Assembly (NCBI GenBank): GCA_024235135.1
Contig: JACKMZ010000003.1
Coordinates: forward strand, 248,001 to 312,000
Direction of reading: 5' to 3'
DNA: 64,000 nt
From: Gammaproteobacteria bacterium
GTDB taxonomy: Bacteria > Pseudomonadota > Gammaproteobacteria > Competibacterales > Competibacteraceae
Of this stretch, positions 1-8,109 are shown in pieces (position 1 is the stretch's first letter; each line of letters opens with the position of its first letter). The notes under the pieces are model-generated. The model saw only the letters and a program-made list of their open reading frames with translations, did no database searches and had not been told where the DNA came from. Both the position numbers and the translations under genes were made by a program.

Positions 1-1376
1 ACTTCGCTCATCGAATTGGCCATCTGCATCACCGTTGAACTCACCGATTCGATCTGCCGGGCTTGCACCTCGCTGGCTCGGGCCAGTCGATCGGCCACCG
101 AGCGGGTTTCTTGCGCCGCCGAGGCCATGAGTTCGGAGGTATAGTTAATCGTCGATACCAGATCCCGCAACGCTTCGATGGCATAGTTGACCGAATCCGC
201 GATGGCTCCCGTGATGTCCTCGGTGACCGTAGCCTGAACGGTCAGATCCCCTTCGGCCAGATCACCCAATTCGTCCAACAAACGCAAAATGGCGTCCTGA
301 TTTCGACGATTCTGGTCTTCCGTTTCCCGCTTGCGCAACTCACTTTCCCACAAACGCATCTTGGTGTCCCGGTTGGTTTGCAACACCGATAAAGCCAACA
401 GGATCAACGCCAACGCGCCAAGACCATACCCAACTTTCTGATCGATGGGCAGGCCCAGAATCTTAGGCCCGCCGACCGCACCAGCCCCGTAGCGTTCGCC
501 CAGAGTCGCGCTAGCCTGTATGAGCGCCGGGCTTTGTTCGGCGATGCTCGCAGCGGCCTTTTGGGCTTGGAACAACTCAGGGGCCTGCGTCAGTATTTGA
601 GCGGCCTGTTCCTGTATCGACTGGAATAATTGGCGCAGTTCCGACACCTCACCCATGATGGCGCTGTCGGTCACCCGTTCAACCCCCAGCCGGGAATTGC
701 CCGAAGCCATCCCCTGCAAAACACCCGCAAAGGTCTTTACATCACGATCAAAGGCATCCAGATCCTCCGCCGCACTGACCCCGTCACTCAGCAGCTGGCT
801 CAGGTAATAATCCACACGTTGCGCCAACAGCGATTGGTTGGCGGCACGATAGACTTGGGTCGCGGAGGCTCCGCTCCGGGCCAGTTTATCGGCGATGCTC
901 GCGGTGGTGTTGATCAGTTGAGGCATCAACCCTTCGAGCAAGAGCACAAGATTCTTGATACCCAACACGGCGCCACGCTTTTGCAGGATCGTCTCCACAT
1001 TGGCGCGTACAGGCTGCCACTGTTGATCGACTGCTTCCACCGCTGGCAACAGCGTGGAAGGTAAGGCCGCCAAGCCACCGCCCCCCCCGGCACGCTGCAT
1101 TTTTATCAAGTCATCGAAACGGTCGCGAGTTTTCTCCAATTCGACGAAGGCTTGCTCATTGCCTCGTGAGGCTTCATCGGCCTGCAAAACCACTGCGCGC
1201 GATAACAGACCTTGTTCAATGAGCAGCCGCCCCTGGGCTCCTCCTAACTGTCCCTGACGCCCCAACACCAGCATACTCACGACCATCAGGATGATCACAA
1301 GGACCAGACAAGCGATCAATAATGCATACTTCAGGGAGCCACCCCGTGTCGATGATTCACTGGGGGATTCACGCAT
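1..1376 (-). CDS. pilJ: PilJ-type methyl-accepting chemotaxis protein (C-terminus cut by window edge)
   Basis: Membrane chemoreceptor of the Chp system that controls type IV pilus twitching. Reading from the ATG at 1376, a cytoplasmic start (MRESPSESS) leads into a transmembrane helix (YALLIACLVLVIILMVV). A long helical periplasmic region follows, with the two-module look of the PilJ sensor, then a second membrane helix (VGYGLGALALILLAL), a HAMP-like segment (LLDELGDLAEGDLTVQATV) and the beginning of the methyl-accepting coiled coil (MASAAQETRSVADRLARA). The signalling tip lies beyond position 1. It follows pilI by about 60 bp on the same strand, in the pilG-pilI-pilJ order expected for the Pseudomonas cluster. 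Family call is firm from content plus context. Confidence 0.9.
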   Translation of the reverse strand, partial: MRESPSESSTRGGSLKYALLIACLVLVIILMVVSMLVLGRQGQLGGAQGRLLIEQGLLSRAVVLQADEASRGNEQAFVELEKTRDRFDDLIKMQRAGGGGGLAALPSTLLPAVEAVDQQWQPVRANVETILQKRGAVLGIKNLVLLLEGLMPQLINTTASIADKLARSGASATQVYRAANQSLLAQRVDYYLSQLLSDGVSAAEDLDAFDRDVKTFAGVLQGMASGNSRLGVERVTDSAIMGEVSELRQLFQSIQEQAAQILTQAPELFQAQKAAASIAEQSPALIQASATLGERYGAGAVGGPKILGLPIDQKVGYGLGALALILLALSVLQTNRDTKMRLWESELRKRETEDQNRRNQDAILRLLDELGDLAEGDLTVQATVTEDITGAIADSVNYAIEALRDLVSTINYTSELMASAAQETRSVADRLARASEVQARQIESVSSTVMQMANSMSE

Positions 1377-1438
1377 CTAATTGTCTCCTCAGCCATTTAT
1401 TCCGTATTGTATCCCTTGTGGCAACCGGGTTGCCCGAA

Positions 1439-1984
1439 TCAAGCGATCGCATCGAGAAATTGGGGTTCATTAAGCAGGTGATTGACTTCGAATACCCACC
1501 AAAACTGATTGTCACTTTCAAACCCCTCTATGACATAGGGGTTCAATCCCGGATCCACGCTTGTCCCAGGGGGAGCGGCCGCGAGTCGACTGGAATGGCG
1601 CATGCCGATAACGTCTTGCACCAACAGGCCATATTCCCATTCCCCGGAACGCACGACGACCAAGCGACTGTTGGGCGTCAACTGGCTAATTCCCCCCCCC
1701 AAGAACTGAGGTAAATCGACCACCGACAGTATGGTGCCCCGCAAGTTGGCAATACCTAGCAACCAGGATTTCACACCGGGGACTCGGGTAATACGAGGAA
1801 CAGGAACGATCTCAGCCACGAATTCCATGGGAAGCATGAGATTCCATGAACCCACACGTACCGCCAAGCGTCCAGCGCCTACCGCCGATTGCGCGGACTG
1901 CGCGGTACTCGCAACCGCTTCATGGTTACGTTTGTCAATTTCCAACAAAACATCAAAAGGATGCAAGGAAGCCGATTGTGTCAT
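1439..1984 (-). CDS. pilI: PilI, CheW-like adaptor of the twitching chemosensory system
   Basis: CheW-domain protein of 181 residues that should couple the PilJ receptor to a CheA-type kinase (ChpA, not in this window). The N-terminal 40 residues are a linker (HPFDVLLEIDKRNHEAVAS). The CheW fold then follows with typical strings VRVGSWNLMLPMEFVAEIVPVP, split here around AVRVGSWNL, GVKSWLLGIANLRGTILSVV and LVQDVIGMRHSS. A GAGGA stretch precedes the ATG. It sits between pilG (57 bp upstream) and pilJ on the same strand, so the three are probably one operon. No room exists for pilH between pilG and this gene. Confidence 0.88.
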   Translation of the reverse strand: MTQSASLHPFDVLLEIDKRNHEAVASTAQSAQSAVGAGRLAVRVGSWNLMLPMEFVAEIVPVPRITRVPGVKSWLLGIANLRGTILSVVDLPQFLGGGISQLTPNSRLVVVRSGEWEYGLLVQDVIGMRHSSRLAAAPPGTSVDPGLNPYVIEGFESDNQFWWVFEVNHLLNEPQFLDAIA

Positions 1985-2040
1985 GCCGTCCTCGCTAAAG
2001 AGGGAACAGACAGCGCGCCGCCGTCATGACCCTGACCATT

Positions 2041-2454
2041 TCAAATTGGGTGCGCATAACGATTGACGACTTCCAATAGATCTTCACGGGTAAAAGGCTT
2101 GGTCATGAACTGTTCGGCACCCATCAATCGACCACGGGCAATATCGAACAGACCGTCTTTACTGGATAACATGATAACCGGGGTTTTGCGAAACAATCGG
2201 CTATTTTTGATCACCGAACAAGCTTGATAACCATCTAACCGCGGCATGCCGATATCCATAAAGATGATATCGGGTTTTACATCGATCAACCGAGCCAAGG
2301 CTTCAAAACCGTCCTCGGCGGTGGCCACTTCGAAGCCTTCCTCCTGCAGAATAGCCTGAGCGGTACGCCGAATAGTGGTGCTGTCATCCACAACCATTAC
2401 CTTGCGGGCCGGATTCATTTGCCTTGGGGAATCATCAATGGTTTCGTGCGTCAT
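2041..2454 (-). CDS. pilG: PilG-like single-domain response regulator
   Basis: Stand-alone CheY-like receiver of the Chp twitching system. The acidic pair is VVDDS (residues 21-25), the phospho-acceptor is D67 in FMDIGMPRLDGYQ, and the conserved lysine is in FMTKPFTREDL. The stretch VIMLSSKDGLFDIARGR closely matches my memory of Pseudomonas PilG rather than PilH. An upstream in-frame ATG at 2481 exists, but an AAGGGG ribosome-binding site lies 7 bases before the ATG at 2454 (MTHETIDDSP), so I use that one. It is the first gene of the pilG-pilI-pilJ operon and is divergent from gshB. Confidence 0.88.
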   Translation of the reverse strand: MTHETIDDSPRQMNPARKVMVVDDSTTIRRTAQAILQEEGFEVATAEDGFEALARLIDVKPDIIFMDIGMPRLDGYQACSVIKNSRLFRKTPVIMLSSKDGLFDIARGRLMGAEQFMTKPFTREDLLEVVNRYAHPI

Positions 2455-2637
2455 TTCCTGACCCCTTTCACAGCACTCCAATTAGCTGCGATCTAAATTT
2501 TGGTTTGTTATGTCGCTTATTTATCACATCAACCCTTACCGCACCAGACTGGGATTGTGAATTTCGTCACCTTCCGTGGGCCGATACTCAGCGTAACAAC
2601 CTTCTAGTCAGATAGCGTTTTTAGGGTCCCGGCCTTT

Positions 2638-2666
2638 TTGTCGCTGGCCTTTTTGTGTCTTAAATT
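2638..2666 (+). promoter_or_regulatory. Candidate sigma-70 promoter for gshB
   Basis: TTGTCG (2638-2643) and TAAATT (2661-2666) are separated by 17 bases, about 63 bases before the gshB ATG, in an AT-rich patch of the pilG/gshB divergent region. The -35 box overlaps a direct repeat of GGCCTTTTTGT (starting 2631 and 2646). The hexamers match consensus only in part, so this is a prediction. Confidence 0.35.
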
Positions 2667-2729
2667 ATATTAGTATCATTTCACTACTGCTGCTGATAGG
2701 CAGACCACGATTATCAGGCGGGTAAAAGC

Positions 2730-3680
2730 ATGACAGTGCGGCTGGGTGTGGTGATGGACCCAATTGCTTCCATCACGATCAAAAAAGACACGACTTTCGC
2801 CATGTTACTGGCGGCTCAAGCGAAAGGCTGGCAAGTTCATTATTTCGAGCAAGGCGATTTATATTCGCGTGATGGCCAACCCTATGGCCACGCCCGTCGC
2901 TTGACCGTAGAGGATAACCCAACCGGATGGTTCAGCTTCCAAGGCGAGGAAGATCTACCCCTAAGTACATTGGATGTGCTGCTCATGCGCAAGGACCCCC
3001 CTTTCGACATGGAATACATCTATACGACCTACCTGCTTGAGCAAGCCGAGTTGGCTGGCGTCCAAGTCGTCAATCGTCCACGCAGCCTACGCGACGCCAA
3101 CGAAAAACTGTTCGCACTGCGGTTTCCACAATGTTGCCCCATCACCTTGGTCAGTCGCTCCATCACGCGTTTGCAGGATTTTCTACAGGAACGAGGCGAT
3201 ATCATCGTCAAGCCGTTGGATGGCATGGGCGGTAGTTCTGTTTTTCGCTTACGGCGGGACGACCCCAACGTCAACGTGGTGCTGGAGACCCTGACCGCCG
3301 GCAACCGGCGTTTGAGCATGGCCCAGAGTTATATAACCGATGTCACGCGCAGTGGCGATAAGCGCATTCTGTTAATCGACGGCGAACCCGTGCCTTATGC
3401 CCTGGCACGCCACCCCGCCCCTGGCGAAACCCGTGCGAACCTGGCCGCCGGCGGTCAGGGGAAAGGCGTCCCCCTAAGCGAACGTGACCGATGGATCTGC
3501 GCTCAGGTCGGACCTACACTGCGCGACATGGGGCTGTTGTTCGTCGGCCTGGATGTGATCGGCGATTACCTGACGGAAATCAACGTCACCAGTCCAACTT
3601 GCGCCCGGGAGCTGGATGCACAGTTCGGCCTGGATATCGCCGGCGATCTGATGGATAGCATTGCCGCGCGCCTATCATGA
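2730..3680 (+). CDS. gshB: Glutathione synthetase
   Basis: ATP-grasp ligase that joins gamma-glutamylcysteine and glycine to make glutathione in the cytosol. At 316 residues it has the usual GshB length. Visible family strings are VVMDPIASITIKKDTTFAML at the N-terminus, LLMRKDPPFDMEYIYTTY, NRPRSLRDANEKLFALRFP, the ATP-grasp loop IIVKPLDGMGGSSVFRL and the C-terminal EINVTSPTCARELDAQFG. The ATG is preceded by AGGCGGG. It is divergent from pilG and its stop overlaps the next start (ATGA at 3677-3680), so the TonB-family gene is translationally coupled to it. The same gshB-tonB order next to pilG is known in Pseudomonas. Confidence 0.97.
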   Translation: MTVRLGVVMDPIASITIKKDTTFAMLLAAQAKGWQVHYFEQGDLYSRDGQPYGHARRLTVEDNPTGWFSFQGEEDLPLSTLDVLLMRKDPPFDMEYIYTTYLLEQAELAGVQVVNRPRSLRDANEKLFALRFPQCCPITLVSRSITRLQDFLQERGDIIVKPLDGMGGSSVFRLRRDDPNVNVVLETLTAGNRRLSMAQSYITDVTRSGDKRILLIDGEPVPYALARHPAPGETRANLAAGGQGKGVPLSERDRWICAQVGPTLRDMGLLFVGLDVIGDYLTEINVTSPTCARELDAQFGLDIAGDLMDSIAARLS

Positions 3681-4558
3681 GCCTCGCTATATCCAGCTTC
3701 TTTTCGATACCGGACAGCCAGGAGAACCGGCGTATCGTCCTGGCGGTTCTGATCGCGGCGGCCTTTCATACGTTACTCATTCTCGGTGTCAGTTTCGCGA
3801 CATTCCAGGCGAAAAACAATCCAGCCGTTTTGAGTTTGAACGTCACTCTGCAGGAAAAACCGGGAGACGAGCCGACACCGGGCGTGAGTACTGAACCCGG
3901 TCCGCCACAACCCGCGAAACCGGCGCCCCCCCAACCTCCGACGCCACCTGCTCCTCGTAAACCGGCGCCCCCACCGGTTCATGCCCCCGCACCCGCCAAA
4001 CCAACGACGCAACCCGTCGTTTCACCGACACCCGCCAAGCCGGCCGCACCCAAACAGGACGTACCCAAGCCGCAACGAGCGCCCGCTCCCAGCGCGCCAG
4101 CCGCCGCTCCTCCCGCACCCGCGCCCCAGCTGAGCGGTACGGACTTGCTCAATCTGGGGCTACAGATGGCTCGTCAGGAATCGACCGACCCCCAGACCCT
4201 TCGCTCACGGGAAAAACAACTGGATTCCAAGTCCATGACCACCCTGGAGAAGTTCTATCAAGAGAGTTGGGTTCGCAAGGTGGAGCAGGTAGGCAACCTC
4301 AATTTTCCCGAAGAAGCCCGCCGCAACGATCTGACCAAGGGTCCCGTGCTGGCCGTCGCCATCCGCGCCGACGGGACTATCAAGCATATCCGCATTCTCC
4401 AATCCTCGGGACATCCTCCCTTGGATCAGGCGGCTACCCAGATCGTTCGACTGGCGGCTCCCTATTCGCCGTTTCCTCCCGAACTGCGCCGTCAATACGA
4501 CGTATTGACCATCGTCCGGCGTTGGGAATTTAAACACGGGCGGCTCTCGGGACGCTGA
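3677..4558 (+). CDS. TonB-family energy transducer
   Basis: Inner-membrane protein of 293 residues with the TonB plan: a short cytoplasmic start, one membrane helix (VLAVLIAAAFHTLLILGVSF), a long Pro/Ala/Lys-rich periplasmic spacer (about residues 60-150), and a C-terminal TonB domain (NLNFPEEARRNDLTKGPVLA, then VAIRADGTIKHIRILQSSG and a final TIVRRWEF). TonB proteins carry proton-motive energy to outer-membrane receptors with ExbB/ExbD, but neither partner nor a receptor is in this window. The start overlaps the gshB stop by 4 bases. Its actual client here is unknown. Confidence 0.88.
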   Translation: MSLAISSFFSIPDSQENRRIVLAVLIAAAFHTLLILGVSFATFQAKNNPAVLSLNVTLQEKPGDEPTPGVSTEPGPPQPAKPAPPQPPTPPAPRKPAPPPVHAPAPAKPTTQPVVSPTPAKPAAPKQDVPKPQRAPAPSAPAAAPPAPAPQLSGTDLLNLGLQMARQESTDPQTLRSREKQLDSKSMTTLEKFYQESWVRKVEQVGNLNFPEEARRNDLTKGPVLAVAIRADGTIKHIRILQSSGHPPLDQAATQIVRLAAPYSPFPPELRRQYDVLTIVRRWEFKHGRLSGR

Positions 4559-4613
4559 ACGGATGCTATGATGAGCCTGCGCAATCAGCCAGCCAGTCAA
4601 TCCGCTATCCGCC

Positions 4614-5174
4614 ATGGAAACGACTTATCTCAATAACCACTTGCTCATCGCGATGCCCGGTTTGATGGACCCCAACTTTCACCAAACGGTCACGTTTCTA
4701 AGTGAACACAATGCCGATGGCGCTCTGGGCATCGTAATCAACCGCCCGTTGAACATCACTTTGGGGAACCTCCTGGAACACCTGGGAATTGCAACAAACA
4801 GCCCGGCCGTGGCGGGCATGCCTGTCTACTATGGAGGACCCGTTCAACCGCAACAGGGCTTCGTCGTACATACCCCGCTCGGTAACTGGGGATCGACATT
4901 GCGCGTGACCGACACCGTAGGCATCACCACGTCACGCGACATTTTGGAAGCGGTAGCAACGGGCGAGGGTTTGGAACAGGCCCTGGTCGCCTTGGGCTAC
5001 GCTGGCTGGGGAGCGGGCCAGTTGGAGCGAGAAATCGCTGAAAATTCCTGGCTGTTCGGCCCGTCCGATCAACGGATTCTTTTCGACACTCCGAGCGAAC
5101 AACGCTGGGTCGCCGCCGCGGCATTGCTTGGCGTGGACCTCAATCTATTATCCGGTGAAGCAGGACACGCCTAG
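4614..5174 (+). CDS. YqgE/AlgH family protein
   Basis: Conserved cytosolic protein of 186 residues in the YqgE/AlgH (UPF0301) family; the biochemical role is not established. Diagnostic strings are NHLLIAMPGLMDPNFHQTV, ALGIVINRPLNITLGNLLE, VYYGGPVQPQQGFVVHT and the C-terminal YAGWGAGQLEREIAENSWL. It lies between the TonB-family gene and ruvX; yqgE next to ruvX is a widespread pairing in gammaproteobacteria. No strong ribosome-binding site is visible before the ATG. Its 3' end overlaps the start of ruvX. Confidence 0.93.
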   Translation: METTYLNNHLLIAMPGLMDPNFHQTVTFLSEHNADGALGIVINRPLNITLGNLLEHLGIATNSPAVAGMPVYYGGPVQPQQGFVVHTPLGNWGSTLRVTDTVGITTSRDILEAVATGEGLEQALVALGYAGWGAGQLEREIAENSWLFGPSDQRILFDTPSEQRWVAAAALLGVDLNLLSGEAGHA

Positions 5175-5619
5175 CACCAACCCGAACCGTCCCCGCACGG
5201 TGCTGGGTTTTGATTACGGCAAGGTTCGCATCGGTACCGCCATCGGGCAGGAGCTTTTGAAGACGGCCCGTCCGCTGGTCATTTTACAAGCCCGCGACCA
5301 GCGACCGGATTGGCCGGCGATTGCCCGACTCATCGACGAATGGCGGCCCGATCTGCTGGTGGTCGGTGTACCGCGCCACGCCGACGCCAGCCGTTCCTCG
5401 CTCACCGCGGCCGCCCTGCGCTTTGGCCGGCAATTACGCGGTCGCTACAGCCTGCCGGTCGAGCTCATTGATGAACACTTGTCTTCCTGGGCGGCCAGCC
5501 AAGCACTCCCGCCACAACCCTCACGCACGCGGGCTACCCGGGACGACGCGCGAGCCGCGGCCATGATCCTGGAAACCTGGTTCGAGCATCAGGACCAAGC
5601 CGAGCCGTTGTCCGATTGA
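5155..5619 (+). CDS. ruvX: RuvX/YqgF Holliday-junction resolvase-like nuclease
   Basis: RNase H-fold protein of the YqgF family, implicated in pre-16S rRNA 5' processing and, by similarity, in junction resolution. Key motifs are the first strand VLGFDYGKVRIGTAIG with its catalytic Asp, LLVVGVPRHADASRSS, the Glu-containing VELIDEHLSSWAASQAL, and the C-terminal DDARAAAMILETWF. An upstream TTG at 5128 keeps the frame open but would overlap yqgE by 47 bases; I prefer the GTG at 5155 (20-base overlap), which gives a normal-length protein of about 154 residues. The last gene of this strand's run; pilT converges from the other side. Confidence 0.9.
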   Translation: MKQDTPSTNPNRPRTVLGFDYGKVRIGTAIGQELLKTARPLVILQARDQRPDWPAIARLIDEWRPDLLVVGVPRHADASRSSLTAAALRFGRQLRGRYSLPVELIDEHLSSWAASQALPPQPSRTRATRDDARAAAMILETWFEHQDQAEPLSD

Positions 5620-5656
5620 TATCCGTTAAAGATAACCCTTACGGGTCATGGTGATC

Positions 5657-6706
5657 TTAGGCCGCTTTGAAGGTATCGGGATTTTTCGCCTTGGTCATGG
5701 CATCTTGCCGGCTGATCAGACCAGCCCGCACCAGATCCAGCAAATGCTGATCCAAGGTCTGCATGCCGTAGGCTTTACCGGTTTGAATCGACGAATACAT
5801 CTGCGCCACTTTGTCTTCGCGAATCAGATTGCGGATCGCCGAGGTGCCAATCATGATTTCCCAGGCCGCCGTGCGACCACCCCCGAGCTTTTTCATCAGT
5901 GTTTGGGAAATCACCGCTTGAATCGACTCCGACAGCATGGAACGCACCAAGGGTTTCTCGCCGGCCGGAAACACGTCGATGACCCGGTCAATGGTCTTGG
6001 GCGCCGAAGTCGTGTGCAAGGTGCCGAACACCAGATGGCCTGTTTCGGCGGCGGTCAAGGCTAAGCGGATGGTTTCCAGATCACGCATCTCACCGACCAG
6101 AATGGTATCGGGGTCCTCGCGCAAGGCGGAACGCAGGGCTTCGTTAAAGCCAAGTGTATCGCGGTGGACCTCACGCTGGTTGATGAGGCATTTCTTGCTC
6201 TGATGCACAAACTCGATAGGATCCTCGATGGTCAGGATATGGCCGTATTCGGTGTTGTTCTTGAAATCGATCATGGCGGCCAGGGTGGTTGACTTACCCG
6301 AACCGGTGGGGCCGGTCACCAGAACCAGTCCCCGTGGCTTGAGCGTGATGTCGCGGAAGATCTGGGGACATCCCAAGTTCTCAAGCGAAAGGATTTTCGT
6401 CGGAATGACCCGAAACACCCCACCGGCCCCGCGGTCCTGATTAAAGGCATTGACCCGGAAACGGGCCAGTTTCGGGACCTCGAAAGAAAAGTCACATTCG
6501 AGAAACTCATCATAATCCTTACGCTGCTTGTCATTCATGATGTCATAAATCAGCGAATGGACTTCCTTGTGTTCCAGAACCGGCAAATTGATTCGGCGAA
6601 TATCGCCGTCCACCCGAATCATCGGTGGTAACCCGGCGGACAAATGCAAATCCGATGCATTGTTTTTGACGGCGAAAGTCAATAAGTCATCAAGCGTGGG
6701 CGTCAT
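5657..6706 (-). CDS. pilT: PilT, type IV pilus retraction ATPase
   Basis: Hexameric cytoplasmic ATPase that depolymerises the pilus and drives twitching. Walker A is GPTGSGKST (132-140), the Asp box TIEDPIEFVHQSK (159-171), Walker B with DTILVGEMRDLETIRLAL (200-217), a His box GHLVFGTLHTTSA (223-235), and the PilT-specific AIRNLIRE near residue 300. Length is 349 residues. An in-frame ATG lies 27 bases upstream, but AGAGGA 8 bases before the ATG at 6706 supports MTPTLDDLL. It is divergent from yggS. The pilT/yggS/proC order is that of Pseudomonas. Confidence 0.97.
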   Translation of the reverse strand: MTPTLDDLLTFAVKNNASDLHLSAGLPPMIRVDGDIRRINLPVLEHKEVHSLIYDIMNDKQRKDYDEFLECDFSFEVPKLARFRVNAFNQDRGAGGVFRVIPTKILSLENLGCPQIFRDITLKPRGLVLVTGPTGSGKSTTLAAMIDFKNNTEYGHILTIEDPIEFVHQSKKCLINQREVHRDTLGFNEALRSALREDPDTILVGEMRDLETIRLALTAAETGHLVFGTLHTTSAPKTIDRVIDVFPAGEKPLVRSMLSESIQAVISQTLMKKLGGGRTAAWEIMIGTSAIRNLIREDKVAQMYSSIQTGKAYGMQTLDQHLLDLVRAGLISRQDAMTKAKNPDTFKAA

Positions 6707-6790
6707 GGAAGTTTCCTCTATAATATTCCCCATTCGGAAGATATTGGGTTATCAAGTCTCCGACTGGGCGCGACGCAAGCAGTTGGAATA

Positions 6791-7561
6791 GTGAACGCTA
6801 AGAGTATATATAACAGTTTGCAGCATCCCCAACAGGCCGGGCCGACCCCAGCGGCGCAACCCCTGTACGACAATCTCAGGGCCCTATTGTCCGATATACA
6901 GATGGCGGAACTTCGCTACGGCAGGCCCGTGGGTTCGGTCACCTTGCTAGCGGTCAGCAAGGGCGTATCCGTGGCGCGAATCGGCGAGGCGGCAAGATCG
7001 GGGCAGCGATGTTTCGGAGAAAGCTATCTGCAAGACGCTCTGCCGAAACTGGAAGCACTCCGTGAGCTGAAATTGGAGTGGCATTTCATCGGCCCCATCC
7101 AGGCCAATAAGACACGCGGCATTGCTGAAAATTTCGCTTGGGTGCACAGTGTCGATCGTCTCAAAATAGCGCAGCGTTTAAATCGACAACGGCCTGCGCA
7201 TTTACCGCCGCTCAACGTTTGCCTGCAGATCAATATCAGCCGGGAACCACAAAAGCAAGGCATAGCGATTGAACAGGCTTATGGCATCGCGGCGAGCGTC
7301 GCCGAACTGCCTCACTTGAGGCTACGCGGCTTGATGACAATACCCGCCTGGGACAGGGATTTTGCTGAACAAAGACGCTCTTTCGCGCAACTTCGGGAAG
7401 TTAAACAGACTCTCAATGCGCAAGGTCTGTCTTTGGACACCTTATCCATGGGCATGTCGGACGATTGGGAGGCGGCGATCGCTGAAGGGGCCACCTTCGT
7501 GCGCATTGGCACCGCACTTTTCGGCGCCCGCTCCGTCAGCGCGGCAAACCGGCAACCGTAA
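6791..7561 (+). CDS. yggS: YggS/PROSC family PLP-binding protein
   Basis: Single-domain pyridoxal-phosphate protein involved in vitamin B6 and amino-acid homeostasis. The alanine-racemase-like barrel shows the PLP lysine in LLAVSKGVS (K57), then CFGESYLQDALPKLE, WHFIGPIQANKTRGIAE, INISREPQKQGI, LRGLMTIPAW and the phosphate loop LSMGMSDDWEAAIAEGATFVRIGTA (given here as the region near residues 222-246). The GTG start yields 256 residues, roughly 20 more than common family members, so a later start is possible although no clear one has a good ribosome-binding site. Precedes proC as in many proteobacteria. Confidence 0.95.
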   Translation: MNAKSIYNSLQHPQQAGPTPAAQPLYDNLRALLSDIQMAELRYGRPVGSVTLLAVSKGVSVARIGEAARSGQRCFGESYLQDALPKLEALRELKLEWHFIGPIQANKTRGIAENFAWVHSVDRLKIAQRLNRQRPAHLPPLNVCLQINISREPQKQGIAIEQAYGIAASVAELPHLRLRGLMTIPAWDRDFAEQRRSFAQLREVKQTLNAQGLSLDTLSMGMSDDWEAAIAEGATFVRIGTALFGARSVSAANRQP

Positions 7562-7627
7562 ATCAATAGCTACGGGCACGGGTCGACGGCTCATTCGACG
7601 ATTGGGAACAGAAATTCTCTCAAGGGT

Positions 7628-8026
7628 ATGACTTTCTTTTCACGGCATTCCAAGATCGGCCTCGCTACTTTGCTGTCGGTAGCGTTGCTGAGCGTCGTTC
7701 GGGTCAGTTTGGGAGCCGATGACGAGGCCATCGACTATTTGCAATGGATAGAAGCGGAAGCCAAGCGTCAAGCAACGGCTACCCCGATCGATTCCGAGGC
7801 CAGCTCGCCTACTCTTCCCACAGAAACCGATCGGTTGCCGCTTGGTCTACAGCGGCAGGAAGATTTCGAACAAGCCCTGCGTGAACATTTCGCTGGCACT
7901 TTCGCCTTTTACAAGCGTTTGAGTCCGGCGGGGAAAGAACAGATATTCCAGGCCTATCAGCAAGATAACCGGGTCAGCGCCATCCGCGAGCAAACCCTGC
8001 GCCTTTTGGCGGGTGACACCCCGTAA
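7628..8026 (+). CDS. Small exported protein of unknown function
   Basis: I do not recognise this 132-residue protein. It begins with a basic stretch and a hydrophobic core typical of a signal peptide (IGLATLLSVALLSVVRVSLGA), with likely cleavage near the GADDE junction. The mature part is acidic and helical (AIDYLQWIEAEAKRQA), then a low-complexity Ser/Thr/Pro linker and a second helical segment (EDFEQALREHFAGTFAFYKR, then LSPAGKEQIFQAYQQDN). It sits between yggS and proC on the same strand. A periplasmic helper role is a guess from the signal peptide only. Confidence 0.7.
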   Translation: MTFFSRHSKIGLATLLSVALLSVVRVSLGADDEAIDYLQWIEAEAKRQATATPIDSEASSPTLPTETDRLPLGLQRQEDFEQALREHFAGTFAFYKRLSPAGKEQIFQAYQQDNRVSAIREQTLRLLAGDTP

Positions 8027-8109
8027 AATCCATCCAAAATCACGTCGGCGTCAAAGACTCTTGATTCGGGGTAGAGGAGCCGGCGTTCTCTCTACGAGGC
8101 ACCATTTAT

